DNA of 37,297 nucleotides from an uncultured bacterium (GCA_937984275.1 CALJYC010000046.1:1-37297); one strand, 5' to 3'. Counted from the stretch's first letter, positions 1-8,182 are shown. Numbers and translations: made by a program. Notes: generated from the sequence alone by a model not told the origin.

Positions 1-18
1 ACACCCGACCCTTCAAGC

Positions 19-792
19 CTAGGCGAGCGACAGGCCTCCATCGATGGTGACCAGGCTTCCGGTCTGCCAAGTTTGGTCGAGCACGTTGATGATGACCGCC
101 GCGACTTCCTCGGGTTTTCCGAGCCTTCCGAGCGGGTGCAAGGCAGCCAGCGCCGCAAGCTGAGATTCGACGCGCTGCTCGAGCTCTGCCCCGCTGAGAG
201 ACTCGCCGGGGCGGAGGCGCGGGGTGCGCAGCATGTCCGTCTCCACCCCGCCCGGCAGCACGGCATTCACCCGCACGCCGGAGGACGCAAGCTCGAGGGC
301 CAGGCCCTTCGTGAGCGTATTGAGAGCGGCCTTGGTGGCGGCGTACACCATTGTGCTCTGCGCCACACGCTCGGACAGCGTGCTCGAAACGTTGACGATC
401 GCCCCTCCCCGTTCACGAAGATGCTCCGCGACTGCCTGCGACAACAGAAGGGGCGCGACGAGGTTGACGCGAACCTGAGCTTCGATTGAATCGAGGCCAA
501 TGGCGCCAACCGGCTCGTAGCGTGCGATGCCGGCACAGTTCACCAACCCATCGATGGATCCAAACGCATCGATGGCGCGCTGCGCCGCCTCGGGCACACG
601 GGCCACATCCTCGAGGTCCACGGCCACCGCTCGGATACGTTCCGGCTCGGAGGCTTCGAGCGCCCTCAGGGCCTCCTCGTCGCGGGCGATGGCGACGACC
701 TTCCCACCACAGGCTAGGATCGCCTCGACAGTCGCACGCCCGATGCCGCGGGTCGCGCCGGTGACGATCACGGTGCCTTGCGAAATCCTCAT
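19..792 (-). CDS. SDR-family NAD(P)-dependent oxidoreductase
   Basis: A 257-residue short-chain dehydrogenase/reductase of classical (FabG-like) length. The cofactor motif TGATRGIG is at residues 11-18, NCAG at 85-88, the structural Asn at about 110, the catalytic Ser near 137 and the YxxxK pair at Tyr150/Lys154. The C-terminus has the usual DGG segment. The ATG at 792 lies one base after the TGA of the upstream FolB-cupin gene, so the two are probably co-transcribed and translationally coupled. The open frame extends upstream through the folB region, but that part has no SDR homology, so I reject the longer start. The neighbour suggests a pterin reductase of the FolM/PTR1 type, but the diagnostic TGxxRR arginine of those enzymes is absent (TGATRG). 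The substrate is therefore unknown; 3-oxoacyl or sugar/alcohol reduction is equally possible. Confidence 0.9.
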   Translation of the reverse strand: MRISQGTVIVTGATRGIGRATVEAILACGGKVVAIARDEEALRALEASEPERIRAVAVDLEDVARVPEAAQRAIDAFGSIDGLVNCAGIARYEPVGAIGLDSIEAQVRVNLVAPLLLSQAVAEHLRERGGAIVNVSSTLSERVAQSTMVYAATKAALNTLTKGLALELASSGVRVNAVLPGGVETDMLRTPRLRPGESLSGAELEQRVESQLAALAALHPLGRLGKPEEVAAVIINVLDQTWQTGSLVTIDGGLSLA

Positions 793-793
793 C

Positions 794-1540
794 TCACCCC
801 AACCCCGCAATGGGGCCCCATGGTGGCTCGGCTGGAACGTCGGCCGGATCCCCGGCAACTTCGATTTCGTCCTCCGGAATGAAACGCGGCAAGTCGACGC
901 AGAGGATCGTCTGGTGCCGGTCGGTCGGGTTCGTGTACGTATGCGCGGCGCCCCTCGGCCAGCGGTGCACCGTCCCGGGCGCGCAGGGCTGCCCCTGGCA
1001 CACAAGCCCTTGTCCCAACACCATCTCGGACTCCCGCATCTGCTGATGCACGTGAAGCGGGATGGTCTTGCCTGGGGCCACATTCAACCGGTAGATGCCG
1101 GCGCCCTTGGTTTCGTAGATCACGTCAACAGTGCCGAACGGCTTGCTCTCGACCTCGAAGTTGCACCACGGGGCGGTGCGCTCGATCTCGAGCGAAGGAA
1201 CGGCGAAGCCGCGAAGCGCACCGGGCTTGGTCAGGCGGACGACCGCAGAGTCGACCTGAGCGCGTCGCTCGTCGGGCGCGGGAGGCGCAAGGAGGTACCG
1301 CGCTAGCACGTGCGCAGCGGTTTCGAGCAGGCGGAAGCGGCAGCTACGCAAGAGGAACACCACCTGAGACGCGGTGGCGGCGTAGTCGATCGTGGAGCGT
1401 AGGCTCTCTTTTACCGCAGACGTTTCGGTGTGCAGACGCATCTCGATGTCGACGCGGAGCGGCTGCGAGGCGTTGCGCTCGTGCGGGTAGACCCCGACGA
1501 CGCAGTCGACCATCAGCTCCTCGATGCGCAGCACATCCAT
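794..1540 (-). CDS. folB: dihydroneopterin aldolase-like domain fused to a cupin domain
   Basis: A 248-residue two-domain protein. Residues 1-122 match FolB, which cleaves 7,8-dihydroneopterin to 6-hydroxymethyl-dihydropterin in folate synthesis: IEEL near the start, GVYPHER with the conserved Glu21, the TIDY-like STIDYA with Tyr53, the SCRFRLLE segment and the Lys-Pro pair at Lys105. Residues about 123-235 form a cupin with a complete metal-site pattern: HVH at 163-165, a Glu at 170/172, then PRGAAH with His200 and an Asn three residues later. Typical FolB is about 120 residues and stands alone, so the cupin is an addition. The ATG at 1540 gives the normal FolB N-terminus; the open frame continues upstream without homology. 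The gene is divergent from the aminotransferase (49-base gap) and directly followed by the SDR. The folB symbol applies to the N-terminal domain only. Confidence 0.85.
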   Translation of the reverse strand: MDVLRIEELMVDCVVGVYPHERNASQPLRVDIEMRLHTETSAVKESLRSTIDYAATASQVVFLLRSCRFRLLETAAHVLARYLLAPPAPDERRAQVDSAVVRLTKPGALRGFAVPSLEIERTAPWCNFEVESKPFGTVDVIYETKGAGIYRLNVAPGKTIPLHVHQQMRESEMVLGQGLVCQGQPCAPGTVHRWPRGAAHTYTNPTDRHQTILCVDLPRFIPEDEIEVAGDPADVPAEPPWGPIAGLG

Positions 1541-1589
1541 GCGGCCAAGGCTATCCCATTTCGCGACTTCTGCTAGAGTCCCGCTGCTC

Positions 1590-2867
1590 ATGAGCCAGCC
1601 CAACTCCAACCCCATGAACGACGTCGCGGAGCTTGCTGCCTTTCGACCCGTCCCGCGCACCGGCGTCATATACGTCACGGTTGAGGCGCAGAAGCGCGGT
1701 TTCAGGCTCGACGCGCCGGGCTGGTGCAACCTCGGGCAGGGGCAACCAGACACGGGGGAGCTTCCGGGCGCCCCTGAACGGGTGACCAACATCGAGGTTC
1801 AGTCGGGCGACCTCGACTACGCCCCCGTCGCCGGTGTGTGGGAGCTGCGGGAAGCGGTTGCGGGGCTCTACAACAAGCTGTTCCGCCGTGGGATGAAGTC
1901 GCAGTATTCGGCGGAGAACGTCGCCATCGCAGGCGGCGGCCGCGTCGCAGTCATGCGCGCGTGCGCAGCGATCGCGCCCATTCACCTCGGACACTTTCTG
2001 CCGGACTACACCGCTTATGAAGAGCTGCTCGACGTGTTCCGGCGGTTCTTGCCGATCCCGATCTTGCTCGACCCGAAGCAGGGATACGAGTTCACTCGCG
2101 AGGAACTCGAAGACGAGATTCTCGGTCGCGGCCTGAGCGCCATCTTGGCGAGCAACCCCTGCAACCCAACCGGCAAAGCCGTGCAGGGAGACGCGCTTGC
2201 GAGTTGGGTCGACACGGCACGGGACTTGAACTGCGCGCTCCTGCTCGACGAATTCTATTCGCACTACGTGTGGACTGGAGACCAGCCGATCGTCAGTGCG
2301 GCGCAATACGTAGAGGACGTCGACACAGACCCCATCGTCGTGTTCGACGGTCTCACGAAGAACTGGCGATACCCGGGCTTCCGCGTGAGCTGGATTGTCG
2401 GCCCGAGACGGGTCATCGAGTCGGCCGCGAGCGCGGGCTCCTTTCTCGATGGCGGCGGGGTAGCACCCATGCAGCGCGCCGCCATCGACCTCGTCCAGGA
2501 AGAGCCGACGCTTGCTGAGGCCAAGGCGCTTCACACCGAGTTCAAAAAGAAGCGGGACTTTCTCCTGAAGGCCTTAAAAGACATCGGCGTGCGGTTCGAC
2601 CTCGAGCCCCAAGGCACCTTCTACGCATGGGGAGACCTCAGCGGCCTCCCGCCGTCGCTTCGCAACAGCGACGACTTCTTCCAGGCGGCCCTCGAGCAGC
2701 AGGTCATCTGCGTGCCAGGGCACTTCTTCGACGTGAACCCGGGCAAGCGCCGAACCGGCAGGCCTTCACGGTTTGTCGAACACATGCGCTTTTCCTTCGG
2801 GCCGCCGATGCCCGTGCTCGAGGAGGCCGTCGATCGGCTTCGCGCCATGGTGGCGGACGCCAACTAG
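1590..2867 (+). CDS. pyridoxal-phosphate-dependent aminotransferase, class I/II
   Basis: A 425-residue fold-type I aminotransferase. Visible motifs are NPCNPTGK at about 189-196, the cofactor Asp/Tyr segment LLDEFYSHY near 218-226 and the Schiff-base lysine Lys257 in GLTKNWRYPGFR, whose downstream Arg belongs to the cofactor phosphate site. The C-terminal substrate-binding Arg region (MRFSFG) is present. This architecture is shared by aspartate, tyrosine, alanine and valine aminotransferases, so the substrate cannot be named. I chose the ATG at 1590 (MSQPNSN); the ATG at 1614 is an alternative, and the frame opens further upstream into folB. It is divergently transcribed from folB-cupin, with a TAGAGT box in the 49-base gap that could be a -10. 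It is not clearly in an operon with the following methyltransferase (93-base gap). Confidence 0.9.
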   Translation: MSQPNSNPMNDVAELAAFRPVPRTGVIYVTVEAQKRGFRLDAPGWCNLGQGQPDTGELPGAPERVTNIEVQSGDLDYAPVAGVWELREAVAGLYNKLFRRGMKSQYSAENVAIAGGGRVAVMRACAAIAPIHLGHFLPDYTAYEELLDVFRRFLPIPILLDPKQGYEFTREELEDEILGRGLSAILASNPCNPTGKAVQGDALASWVDTARDLNCALLLDEFYSHYVWTGDQPIVSAAQYVEDVDTDPIVVFDGLTKNWRYPGFRVSWIVGPRRVIESAASAGSFLDGGGVAPMQRAAIDLVQEEPTLAEAKALHTEFKKKRDFLLKALKDIGVRFDLEPQGTFYAWGDLSGLPPSLRNSDDFFQAALEQQVICVPGHFFDVNPGKRRTGRPSRFVEHMRFSFGPPMPVLEEAVDRLRAMVADAN

Positions 2868-2960
2868 GCGCACCCGCAACTAGCGAAAACCAGGTCGAAA
2901 TTCGCCCATCCAACGCCGCCTTTTTGCGCTTTTTCGTTTGTGTAGGTGATCATACTACAT

Positions 2961-3827
2961 ATGACGACATCTGCAGCGGTCGCGGCGAGGATCGAGCAAC
3001 AGCCACGGGAGGCAGCCCCCTTTGTGAAGTGGGTCGGGGGCAAGGGCCGATTGCTGAGCCAGCTGCGACCGCTGCTCCCTTCAGGGGTAGAGCACATGCG
3101 CCACGTCGAGCCGTTCGTCGGCGGCGGCGCGCTCTTTTTTTCGCGTCGCCCTGGGCGAGCGCTGCTGACCGACATCAACCCGACCCTGGTGGCGGCGTAC
3201 TCTGCGATTCGTGACGACGTCGAAGGTGTGATCGTCGCATTGCGTGGGCTTGCCGGCCGCCACTCCAAAGAAAGCTATTACCAAGTCCGCGAGCGCTACA
3301 ACCAGGGTAGGCGTGTGTCCACGTCAAAGCGGGCGGCGATGTTCATCTACCTCAACAAGACCTGCTTCAATGGATTGCATCGCGTGAACCGCAAAGGCGA
3401 GTTCAACGTGCCGGTCGGGTCGTACAAGAACCCACGCATCCTGAACGAGGACGGCCTGCATGCAGCGAGCCGCGCCCTGAAAGACGCCCAACTGAAATGC
3501 GCACCGTTCGATGCACTGCTCGAAGACGCCAAGCCCGGCGACTTCATCTACTTCGACCCGCCCTATGAGCCAGTCTCCCAAACCGCCAGCTTCACGTCGT
3601 ACGCCCGCGACGGCTTCTCCCAAGAAGACCAGACGCGCCTACGCGACGTCTACAAAGCCCTCGACCGCCGAGGCTGCAAACTCATGCTCTCCAACAGCGA
3701 CGTCCCCTTCATCCGCAATCTCTACAGCACCTTTAACATCGACACCGTAGCCGCCCCCCGCGCCATCAACTGCGACGCCAAAAAACGCGGCAAAGTAAGC
3801 GAAGTAATAGTCCGCAACTACCAATAA
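2961..3827 (+). CDS. DNA adenine methyltransferase, D12 class (Dam-like)
   Basis: A 288-residue N6-adenine DNA methyltransferase. It has the alpha-class order: the AdoMet loop FVKWVGGKGRLL at residues 21-32, EPFVGGGALFF at 50-60, the helix with YLNKTCFNGL and the catalytic DPPYEPVS at 199-206 followed by FTSY. Dam recognises GATC, but whether this enzyme does cannot be read from sequence. I favour the ATG at 2961, which has AGGTGA at 2944-2949; a GTG at 2946 is possible but has no ribosome site. No restriction endonuclease is adjacent, so it is an orphan. The gene stops five bases before the palindromic element at 3832. Its last third is strongly C-rich on the coding strand (about 102 C to 44 G between 3541 and 3780), unlike its balanced 5' part; see the findings. 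Confidence 0.92.
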   Translation: MTTSAAVAARIEQQPREAAPFVKWVGGKGRLLSQLRPLLPSGVEHMRHVEPFVGGGALFFSRRPGRALLTDINPTLVAAYSAIRDDVEGVIVALRGLAGRHSKESYYQVRERYNQGRRVSTSKRAAMFIYLNKTCFNGLHRVNRKGEFNVPVGSYKNPRILNEDGLHAASRALKDAQLKCAPFDALLEDAKPGDFIYFDPPYEPVSQTASFTSYARDGFSQEDQTRLRDVYKALDRRGCKLMLSNSDVPFIRNLYSTFNIDTVAAPRAINCDAKKRGKVSEVIVRNYQ

Positions 3828-3831
3828 AAGT

Positions 3832-3893
3832 AAAAGGGGTCAGACCCCTTTATTAAAGGGTTAACCCTTTTGAAAAGGGGTCTGACCCCTTTT
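3832..3893. repeat. 62-bp palindromic REP-like element between convergent genes
   Basis: The two outer arms each carry a GGGGTC-GACCCC hairpin: GGGGTCAGACCCC at 3836-3848 and its reverse complement GGGGTCTGACCCC at 3877-3889. They flank a central palindrome AAAGGGTTAACCCTTT at 3855-3870. The whole unit is one inverted repeat centred on the TTAA at 3861-3864, with only positions 3852-3854 failing to pair with 3871-3873. It lies between dam (plus) and the MFS gene (minus), the classical position of REP/BIME elements, and ends in a T run on each strand, so it could also act as a bidirectional terminator. The TTAA supplies the stop codon of the MFS gene. A second copy of the arm is at 36986. Confidence 0.9.
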
Positions 3894-5186
3894 TCGTGCG
3901 TACGGGGGGAGGCCCCAGGCTGCGGTTGCGGCGGCGAGTGGGGCGAATACCGCGGCTATGCCGGACAAGGCGATGTGCAGGGTGTTGTCGCCACCTAGGA
4001 CGTGAGTTGTCAGCGCGCCGACTAGGGGCGGGCCCAGCCCCAAGCCGACGAGGTTTGCGGCAAACAATAGGAGTGCGGATGCGAGCGCTCGCATTTCGTT
4101 GGGTGTGACCGTTTGGAGGGCGGCGATCGCTGGGCCGAAGTAGCTGCTCATCAGGAACAGGATCGGAACCGCCATCCACAGAGCCCCCTGCTGTGTGGGC
4201 ATCAGAGGTCCGAGAATGCCGGGGACCAACCACAGCAACGCCGCCAGGACCACAACGCGCATGTTGGCATCGGGGTATCGATGACTCAGTCGCTCGGCCA
4301 AGAGACCCCCAGTCAACGCACCGACGCTTCCGGCGATGATGAAGATCCAGCCGAACTTGGGCCCAACTTGACTGGCCTCCGCGCCGAAGCTGCGGATCAG
4401 CATCTCGACGTACCAAGTGATCGTGCCATACCCGAGCACCGACAGCATCGAGACGCTTCCTAGGATCGATCCATAGAGTCGCGCGTGGGTGCGAAAATAC
4501 CGAAGCACCTCGCGAACCGGCACCCCTTCTCCTTCGGCGCGCGTTCGACCGTGACGCTTGGGCTCTCGGATCGTCCAGACCAACGCGCCGACGGCAAAGC
4601 CCGGAAGCCCCACCAAGATGAAGGTCAGCTGCCAGGGCTCGAGTGAACCGACGATGGGAAGAAGTAGCTCCGTGTCGCCGACGGCGCCTAACACCCAGCC
4701 GCCGATCATGTACGCCATCCCCCCACCGATGGTGATCCCCAAGGTGAAGATCGACATGGCGCGCGGCAGCAGCTTGGCCGGGAAGAGGTCGCTCAGCAGT
4801 GAGTGTGCCGGCGGCGACAACGCAGCCTCGCCCACGCCGACCCCCATCCGCGCCACGAACAAGCCACCAAAGCTCCGCACCAACCCGCACACGCAAGTCA
4901 TGACCGACCAAGACAACACGCCGACTCCGACGATCGTCCGCCGGCTCTTTCGGTCGGCTAAACGTCCAATAGGCAAACCGAGGACCGTATAGAAGAGCGT
5001 AAACGCCAGCCCATGCAGCAACCCGTATTGGAAGTCGGTGATTTCGAACGACTTGCGAATCGGCCCAACGAGGATCGCCATGACGTTGCGATCGATGAAG
5101 GACAGGATGTAGGCCAGCAGCAGAACAGTCAGCGCCCAGCGGGCACGGGGCCGACTGTCGGACAAATGAGCGGCGTCGGGTGTCAC
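3861..5186 (-). CDS. MFS transporter
   Basis: A 441-residue major facilitator protein with about 12 hydrophobic segments. The first helix carries YILSFIDRNVMAIL and the loop between helices 2 and 3 has GRLADRKSRR, the MFS signature between TM2 and TM3. The subgroup resembles the transporters often labelled spinster-like, but the substrate cannot be inferred. The start is a GTG at 5186; no in-frame ATG lies close by. The last dozen residues (RKRGQTPFQKG) are encoded by the palindromic element at 3832-3893, and the stop TAA is the centre of that palindrome, so the original C-terminus was probably different. The 3' 250 bases share the element-associated composition bias. It is separated from mlaF by a hexanucleotide repeat, so a shared operon is uncertain. 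Confidence 0.9.
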   Translation of the reverse strand: MTPDAAHLSDSRPRARWALTVLLLAYILSFIDRNVMAILVGPIRKSFEITDFQYGLLHGLAFTLFYTVLGLPIGRLADRKSRRTIVGVGVLSWSVMTCVCGLVRSFGGLFVARMGVGVGEAALSPPAHSLLSDLFPAKLLPRAMSIFTLGITIGGGMAYMIGGWVLGAVGDTELLLPIVGSLEPWQLTFILVGLPGFAVGALVWTIREPKRHGRTRAEGEGVPVREVLRYFRTHARLYGSILGSVSMLSVLGYGTITWYVEMLIRSFGAEASQVGPKFGWIFIIAGSVGALTGGLLAERLSHRYPDANMRVVVLAALLWLVPGILGPLMPTQQGALWMAVPILFLMSSYFGPAIAALQTVTPNEMRALASALLLFAANLVGLGLGPPLVGALTTHVLGGDNTLHIALSGIAAVFAPLAAATAAWGLPPYARKRGQTPFQKG

Positions 5187-5259
5187 GATAGCGGCCGCAA
5201 CCTAGCACCCCGCAGAGCCGAAGTGCCACGCCCCCCAGGGGGCCGAGCTCGCACCGCCG

Positions 5260-5325
5260 CTGACGCTGACACTGACACTGACACTGACACTGGCGCTGGC
5301 GCTGGCGCTGGCGCTGGCGCTGGCG
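5260..5325. repeat. hexanucleotide tandem repeat
   Basis: Eleven 6-bp units in two homogeneous blocks on the plus strand: CTGACG once, CTGACA four times (5266-5289), then CTGGCG six times (5290-5325), followed by a decayed CTGAAA. It lies in the 148-base gap between the MFS start and the mlaF stop, immediately 3' of mlaF. Blockwise homogenisation indicates slippage. It is a short-period microsatellite; a CRISPR array would need spacers, and there are none. Confidence 0.95.
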
Positions 5326-5334
5326 CTGAAAGCG

Positions 5335-6147
5335 CTACTCGAGGCTGATTCGCGATGCTCGTATGAACTCGGCGGTCGCCGGGTGCTCGGTGTGTAGCAA
5401 TTCCTGCGGTGTGCCCGTTGCCGCAATCTGGCCCTCGTGCAGAAAGCTCAGGTGGTCAGCGATGCGTACGACCGAGGCCATGTCGTGGCTGATCACGATC
5501 GAGGTCACCCCGAACATCTCCTCTGCGTCTGTGATCAAGTCGTCGACCATCTCCGTGGTGATCGGATCTAGGCCGGTGGTCGGCTCGTCGTAAATCAAGA
5601 TTTCACTCTCGAGGATCATCGCTCGCGCGACGGCGACCCGCTTTTGCATGCCTCCGGAGAGCTGGGCCGGAAGCTTGTGGGCGGCGGCGGCCACCCCGAG
5701 CACAGACAATCGATCCATCACGCGGTCGCGCACCTCTTTGCGCGAAAGATCGGTATGCTCGCGCAGCGGGAACGCGACGTTGTCGAATACCGTCATCGAG
5801 TCGAACAGCGCAGACATCTGAAAAACCATCCCGAAGGTGCGGCGCATGGCCGCGAGATTGAGTCCTTCGAGCTTGGCGAAGTCCACACCATTGACGAGGA
5901 GCGCGCCCGAGTCGGGCTTCTCGAGACGAATCAGTTGGCGCATCAACACGGTCTTGCCCGACCCTGAAGGGCCGATGATCAAATTCGTCTTTCCGCGATA
6001 GATGTCCAGCGAAACGCCGTTCAGTACGTGATGGTCACCGTAGGTCTTGTGCACGTCACGAATCCGCACGTGGATCGGGTCGTCCTTCACTTGCGGGGGC
6101 AGCGGAGGGCGCGTCAACCGAATCAAGTTGCTCCGGAAGAGCTTCAT
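5335..6147 (-). CDS. mlaF: ABC transporter ATP-binding protein, MlaF-type
   Basis: A 270-residue ATPase of the Mla/MCE lipid-transport type, which energises phospholipid movement between inner and outer membrane. The Walker A GPSGSGKT is at 59-66, the Q-loop in MVFQMSALFDSMTV (MlaF-like), the signature LSGGMQKRVAVARA from 163, the Walker B LIYDEPTTGLDP at about 184-195 and the switch His in VISHD. Its ATG overlaps the TGA of the upstream permease gene by one base (TGATG), so the two are translationally coupled. The pairing with an MlaE permease is the main support for the Mla assignment over a generic ABC ATPase. No MCE-domain (mlaD), mlaC or mlaB gene is in the window; the partners must be elsewhere. 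The stop lies ten bases from the hexanucleotide repeat. Confidence 0.93.
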   Translation of the reverse strand: MKLFRSNLIRLTRPPLPPQVKDDPIHVRIRDVHKTYGDHHVLNGVSLDIYRGKTNLIIGPSGSGKTVLMRQLIRLEKPDSGALLVNGVDFAKLEGLNLAAMRRTFGMVFQMSALFDSMTVFDNVAFPLREHTDLSRKEVRDRVMDRLSVLGVAAAAHKLPAQLSGGMQKRVAVARAMILESEILIYDEPTTGLDPITTEMVDDLITDAEEMFGVTSIVISHDMASVVRIADHLSFLHEGQIAATGTPQELLHTEHPATAEFIRASRISLE

Positions 6148-6995
6148 CAGAAGAACCCTTCGCCCAAGACGAGACTCGTCACGAGGTAATCGAGCATGAG
6201 GATGGCGATGGCGCTCTGCACGACCGCGCGATTAGTCGCGCGCCCTACTCCGGCGGCGCCCCCTTTCGCGTAGAAGCCTTGGCGGCACGCGATGAGCGTA
6301 ACGGCGACGCCGAACACCATCGCTTTGATCAGCCCCTGCGAAACATCGTCCCAATCGACGAGCCATTGCAACCGGTCCATGAACACCCCGGGGTCGAGCC
6401 CGAGAAGGGCTACGGCTACGAAGAACGCGCCCATCACTCCGACGATGTTGAAGAGCATCGTCAGCACCGGCACCATGACGAACCCGGCCACCAGCCTGGG
6501 AACGACCAAGTACTGCACCGGATTGACCGCCATCGTGACGAGCGCATCGATCTGATTGGTGACTCGCATGGAACCGAGCTCGGTGGTCATCGCGCTGCCC
6601 GCCCGACTGGTGACCATGAGGGCGGCAAATACGGGCCCCACTTCCCGCGCCAACGCGAGACCGATGACGGCGCCGGTTTGATTCTCGGCTCCGAAGTCGC
6701 GAAAGCCATCGACCAACTGCAGGGCCAGTACGCCTCCAACGAACACCGCAGTTAGCGACACGAGGAAGATCGAACCGATACCGATGAACTCCATCGCCTC
6801 GACGAAGAGACGGCCGCGGTACGGCGGGCGGATGCCCCAAAAGAGCGCCTCCCACAAAAGCTTGAAGAGCGCGCTGATCTCGACAAAGGGCGACAAGAGC
6901 ACCTTGAGGAGCCATTCACCTGCGTTGGCCGCCGCGTCGCGTAGCTTCGACGTCTTTTCTGGGGTCGCGGACGCGGTAGGCGCGGCGTCAGGCAC
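6147..6995 (-). CDS. mlaE: MlaE-family ABC transporter permease
   Basis: A 282-residue inner-membrane permease of the MlaE (DUF140) family with about five membrane segments. Family features include the N-terminal amphipathic part, FIGIGSIFLVSLTAVFVGGVLALQ, the conserved LAREVGPVFAALMVTSRAGSA block and the ELGSMRVTNQIDAL segment, which form the coupling region to MlaF. The C-terminal part reads GVGRATNRAVVQS, also typical. The start is a GTG at 6995; nearby ATGs at 7005-7010 are out of frame or run into a stop. It is the first gene of the mlaE-mlaF pair. Thirty-two bases separate it from the stop of alr upstream, so alr-mlaE-mlaF may be one transcript. Confidence 0.93.
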   Translation of the reverse strand: MPDAAPTASATPEKTSKLRDAAANAGEWLLKVLLSPFVEISALFKLLWEALFWGIRPPYRGRLFVEAMEFIGIGSIFLVSLTAVFVGGVLALQLVDGFRDFGAENQTGAVIGLALAREVGPVFAALMVTSRAGSAMTTELGSMRVTNQIDALVTMAVNPVQYLVVPRLVAGFVMVPVLTMLFNIVGVMGAFFVAVALLGLDPGVFMDRLQWLVDWDDVSQGLIKAMVFGVAVTLIACRQGFYAKGGAAGVGRATNRAVVQSAIAILMLDYLVTSLVLGEGFF

Positions 6996-7027
6996 GAGGC
7001 TTCATAGCATGGTTCGCCCAGCGAACG

Positions 7028-8182
7028 TCAGCCATTCAGATAGACGCGGGGGACTCGACGCGACACGTTGGTCAACACTTCATACGGGATGGTTCCGGCC
7101 GCCGCCGCGAGATCGCGCGCATCGAGAACGGTGCCATTCTGCTCCCCGAGCAGCAGCGCCTCATCCCCGATGGCAACGTCAGGAAGCTTCGAAACATCGA
7201 CGGTGGTGAGGTCCATCGCAATGTTTCCCACGATGGGACACCGGACACCGCGGATCAACACGTGCCCGCGATTCGACGCCGACCGCAGCAACCCGTCGCC
7301 ATACCCGACCGGTATCGTCGCCAAGAGCGTCTCGGACGCGGCTCGAAACGAACGCCCGTACCCAGCCGACTCGCCTGGGCCGAGCGTCCGCACGCGAAGC
7401 ACCTCTGTGCGCCAACGCATCGCTGGGCGCAACGGGGCATCAACCGTATCCGAGCCAGGATAGCCGTAGAGCGCGAGCCCCGGGCGCACCCAATCGAAAT
7501 GGGTTTCGGGATGGCGGAAACAGGCCGCGCTGTTGGCGACATGCAAGACGACCGGCTCATGACCGAATCGGCGAACGAGGCCATGCGCCTGGGCAAAGCC
7601 CGCGACCTGTTCCGCCACGTAGTCCGGATCGGTGTCGGCAGTCGAAAGGTGAGTCATGAGACCCGCGATGCGAATCGAAGGGAATCGGCGAAGCTCGCGA
7701 AGGAACTCGCTGAGCTCGCCAAGCGGCACGCCGAGACGGCCCATGCCAGTGTCCACCTTGAGGTGCACGTCGACCGGGCGGTCGCCGGACACCGCGTCGA
7801 AGGCGCTCGCCTCCGAGATCTCATAGAGCACGGGAGTGAGCCCGGCCGCGATGATGTCACGGTGGGCGCCACCACTGATGCCGTTGAGCACGAGAATCGC
7901 GCGGTCGATGCCGGCCTCTCGAAGCTCGATCCCTTCCTCGGCAAGCGCAACACCAAAGCCGTCGACGCCTTCGGCCTGCAGCCGTTGAGCGACGGGAACC
8001 ACGCCGTGCCCATACGCGTCGGCTTTCACCACCGCGAGCACCTTGCGCCCTTGCACCGCGCTCCGCACTACCTGCAAGTTGTGCCCGATCGCGTCGAGCA
8101 GGACCTCGGCACGCGTCGGCCGTAGCGACGCGTCCGCGCCCTGAACGCGCGGTCTCAAAGGCCTGGGGGAATCGGATTGCAC
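7028..8182 (-). CDS. alr: alanine racemase
   Basis: A 384-residue alanine racemase, the PLP enzyme that makes D-alanine for peptidoglycan. The cofactor lysine is Lys53 in AVVKADAYGHG and the second catalytic base Tyr275 is in AGYGRSF. The barrel contains the phosphate-site Arg context FDWVRPGLALYG. The C-terminal beta domain has IPVGYGDG, GNIAMD and YEVLTNVSRRVPRVY. The length is normal for the family apart from about 20 extra N-terminal residues. The start is a GTG at 8182, divergent from the glutaminyl cyclase gene across 76 bases that must hold both promoters. Confidence 0.95.
   Translation of the reverse strand: MQSDSPRPLRPRVQGADASLRPTRAEVLLDAIGHNLQVVRSAVQGRKVLAVVKADAYGHGVVPVAQRLQAEGVDGFGVALAEEGIELREAGIDRAILVLNGISGGAHRDIIAAGLTPVLYEISEASAFDAVSGDRPVDVHLKVDTGMGRLGVPLGELSEFLRELRRFPSIRIAGLMTHLSTADTDPDYVAEQVAGFAQAHGLVRRFGHEPVVLHVANSAACFRHPETHFDWVRPGLALYGYPGSDTVDAPLRPAMRWRTEVLRVRTLGPGESAGYGRSFRAASETLLATIPVGYGDGLLRSASNRGHVLIRGVRCPIVGNIAMDLTTVDVSKLPDVAIGDEALLLGEQNGTVLDARDLAAAAGTIPYEVLTNVSRRVPRVYLNG

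Noticed and set aside
2961-3827. Restriction-modification system around the Dam-like gene
   Set aside because: The neighbours are an aminotransferase and a transporter; no endonuclease or specificity gene is adjacent.
3853-5229. Alternative minus-strand frame of 458 codons over the MFS gene
   Set aside because: Arg/Gly-rich translation without membrane segments; the overlapping frame is a clear MFS protein.
5260-5325. Possible CRISPR array or coding Ser-Ala/Ser-Val repeat
   Set aside because: There are no spacers, the period is six bases, and the short minus-strand frame through it lacks any other support.
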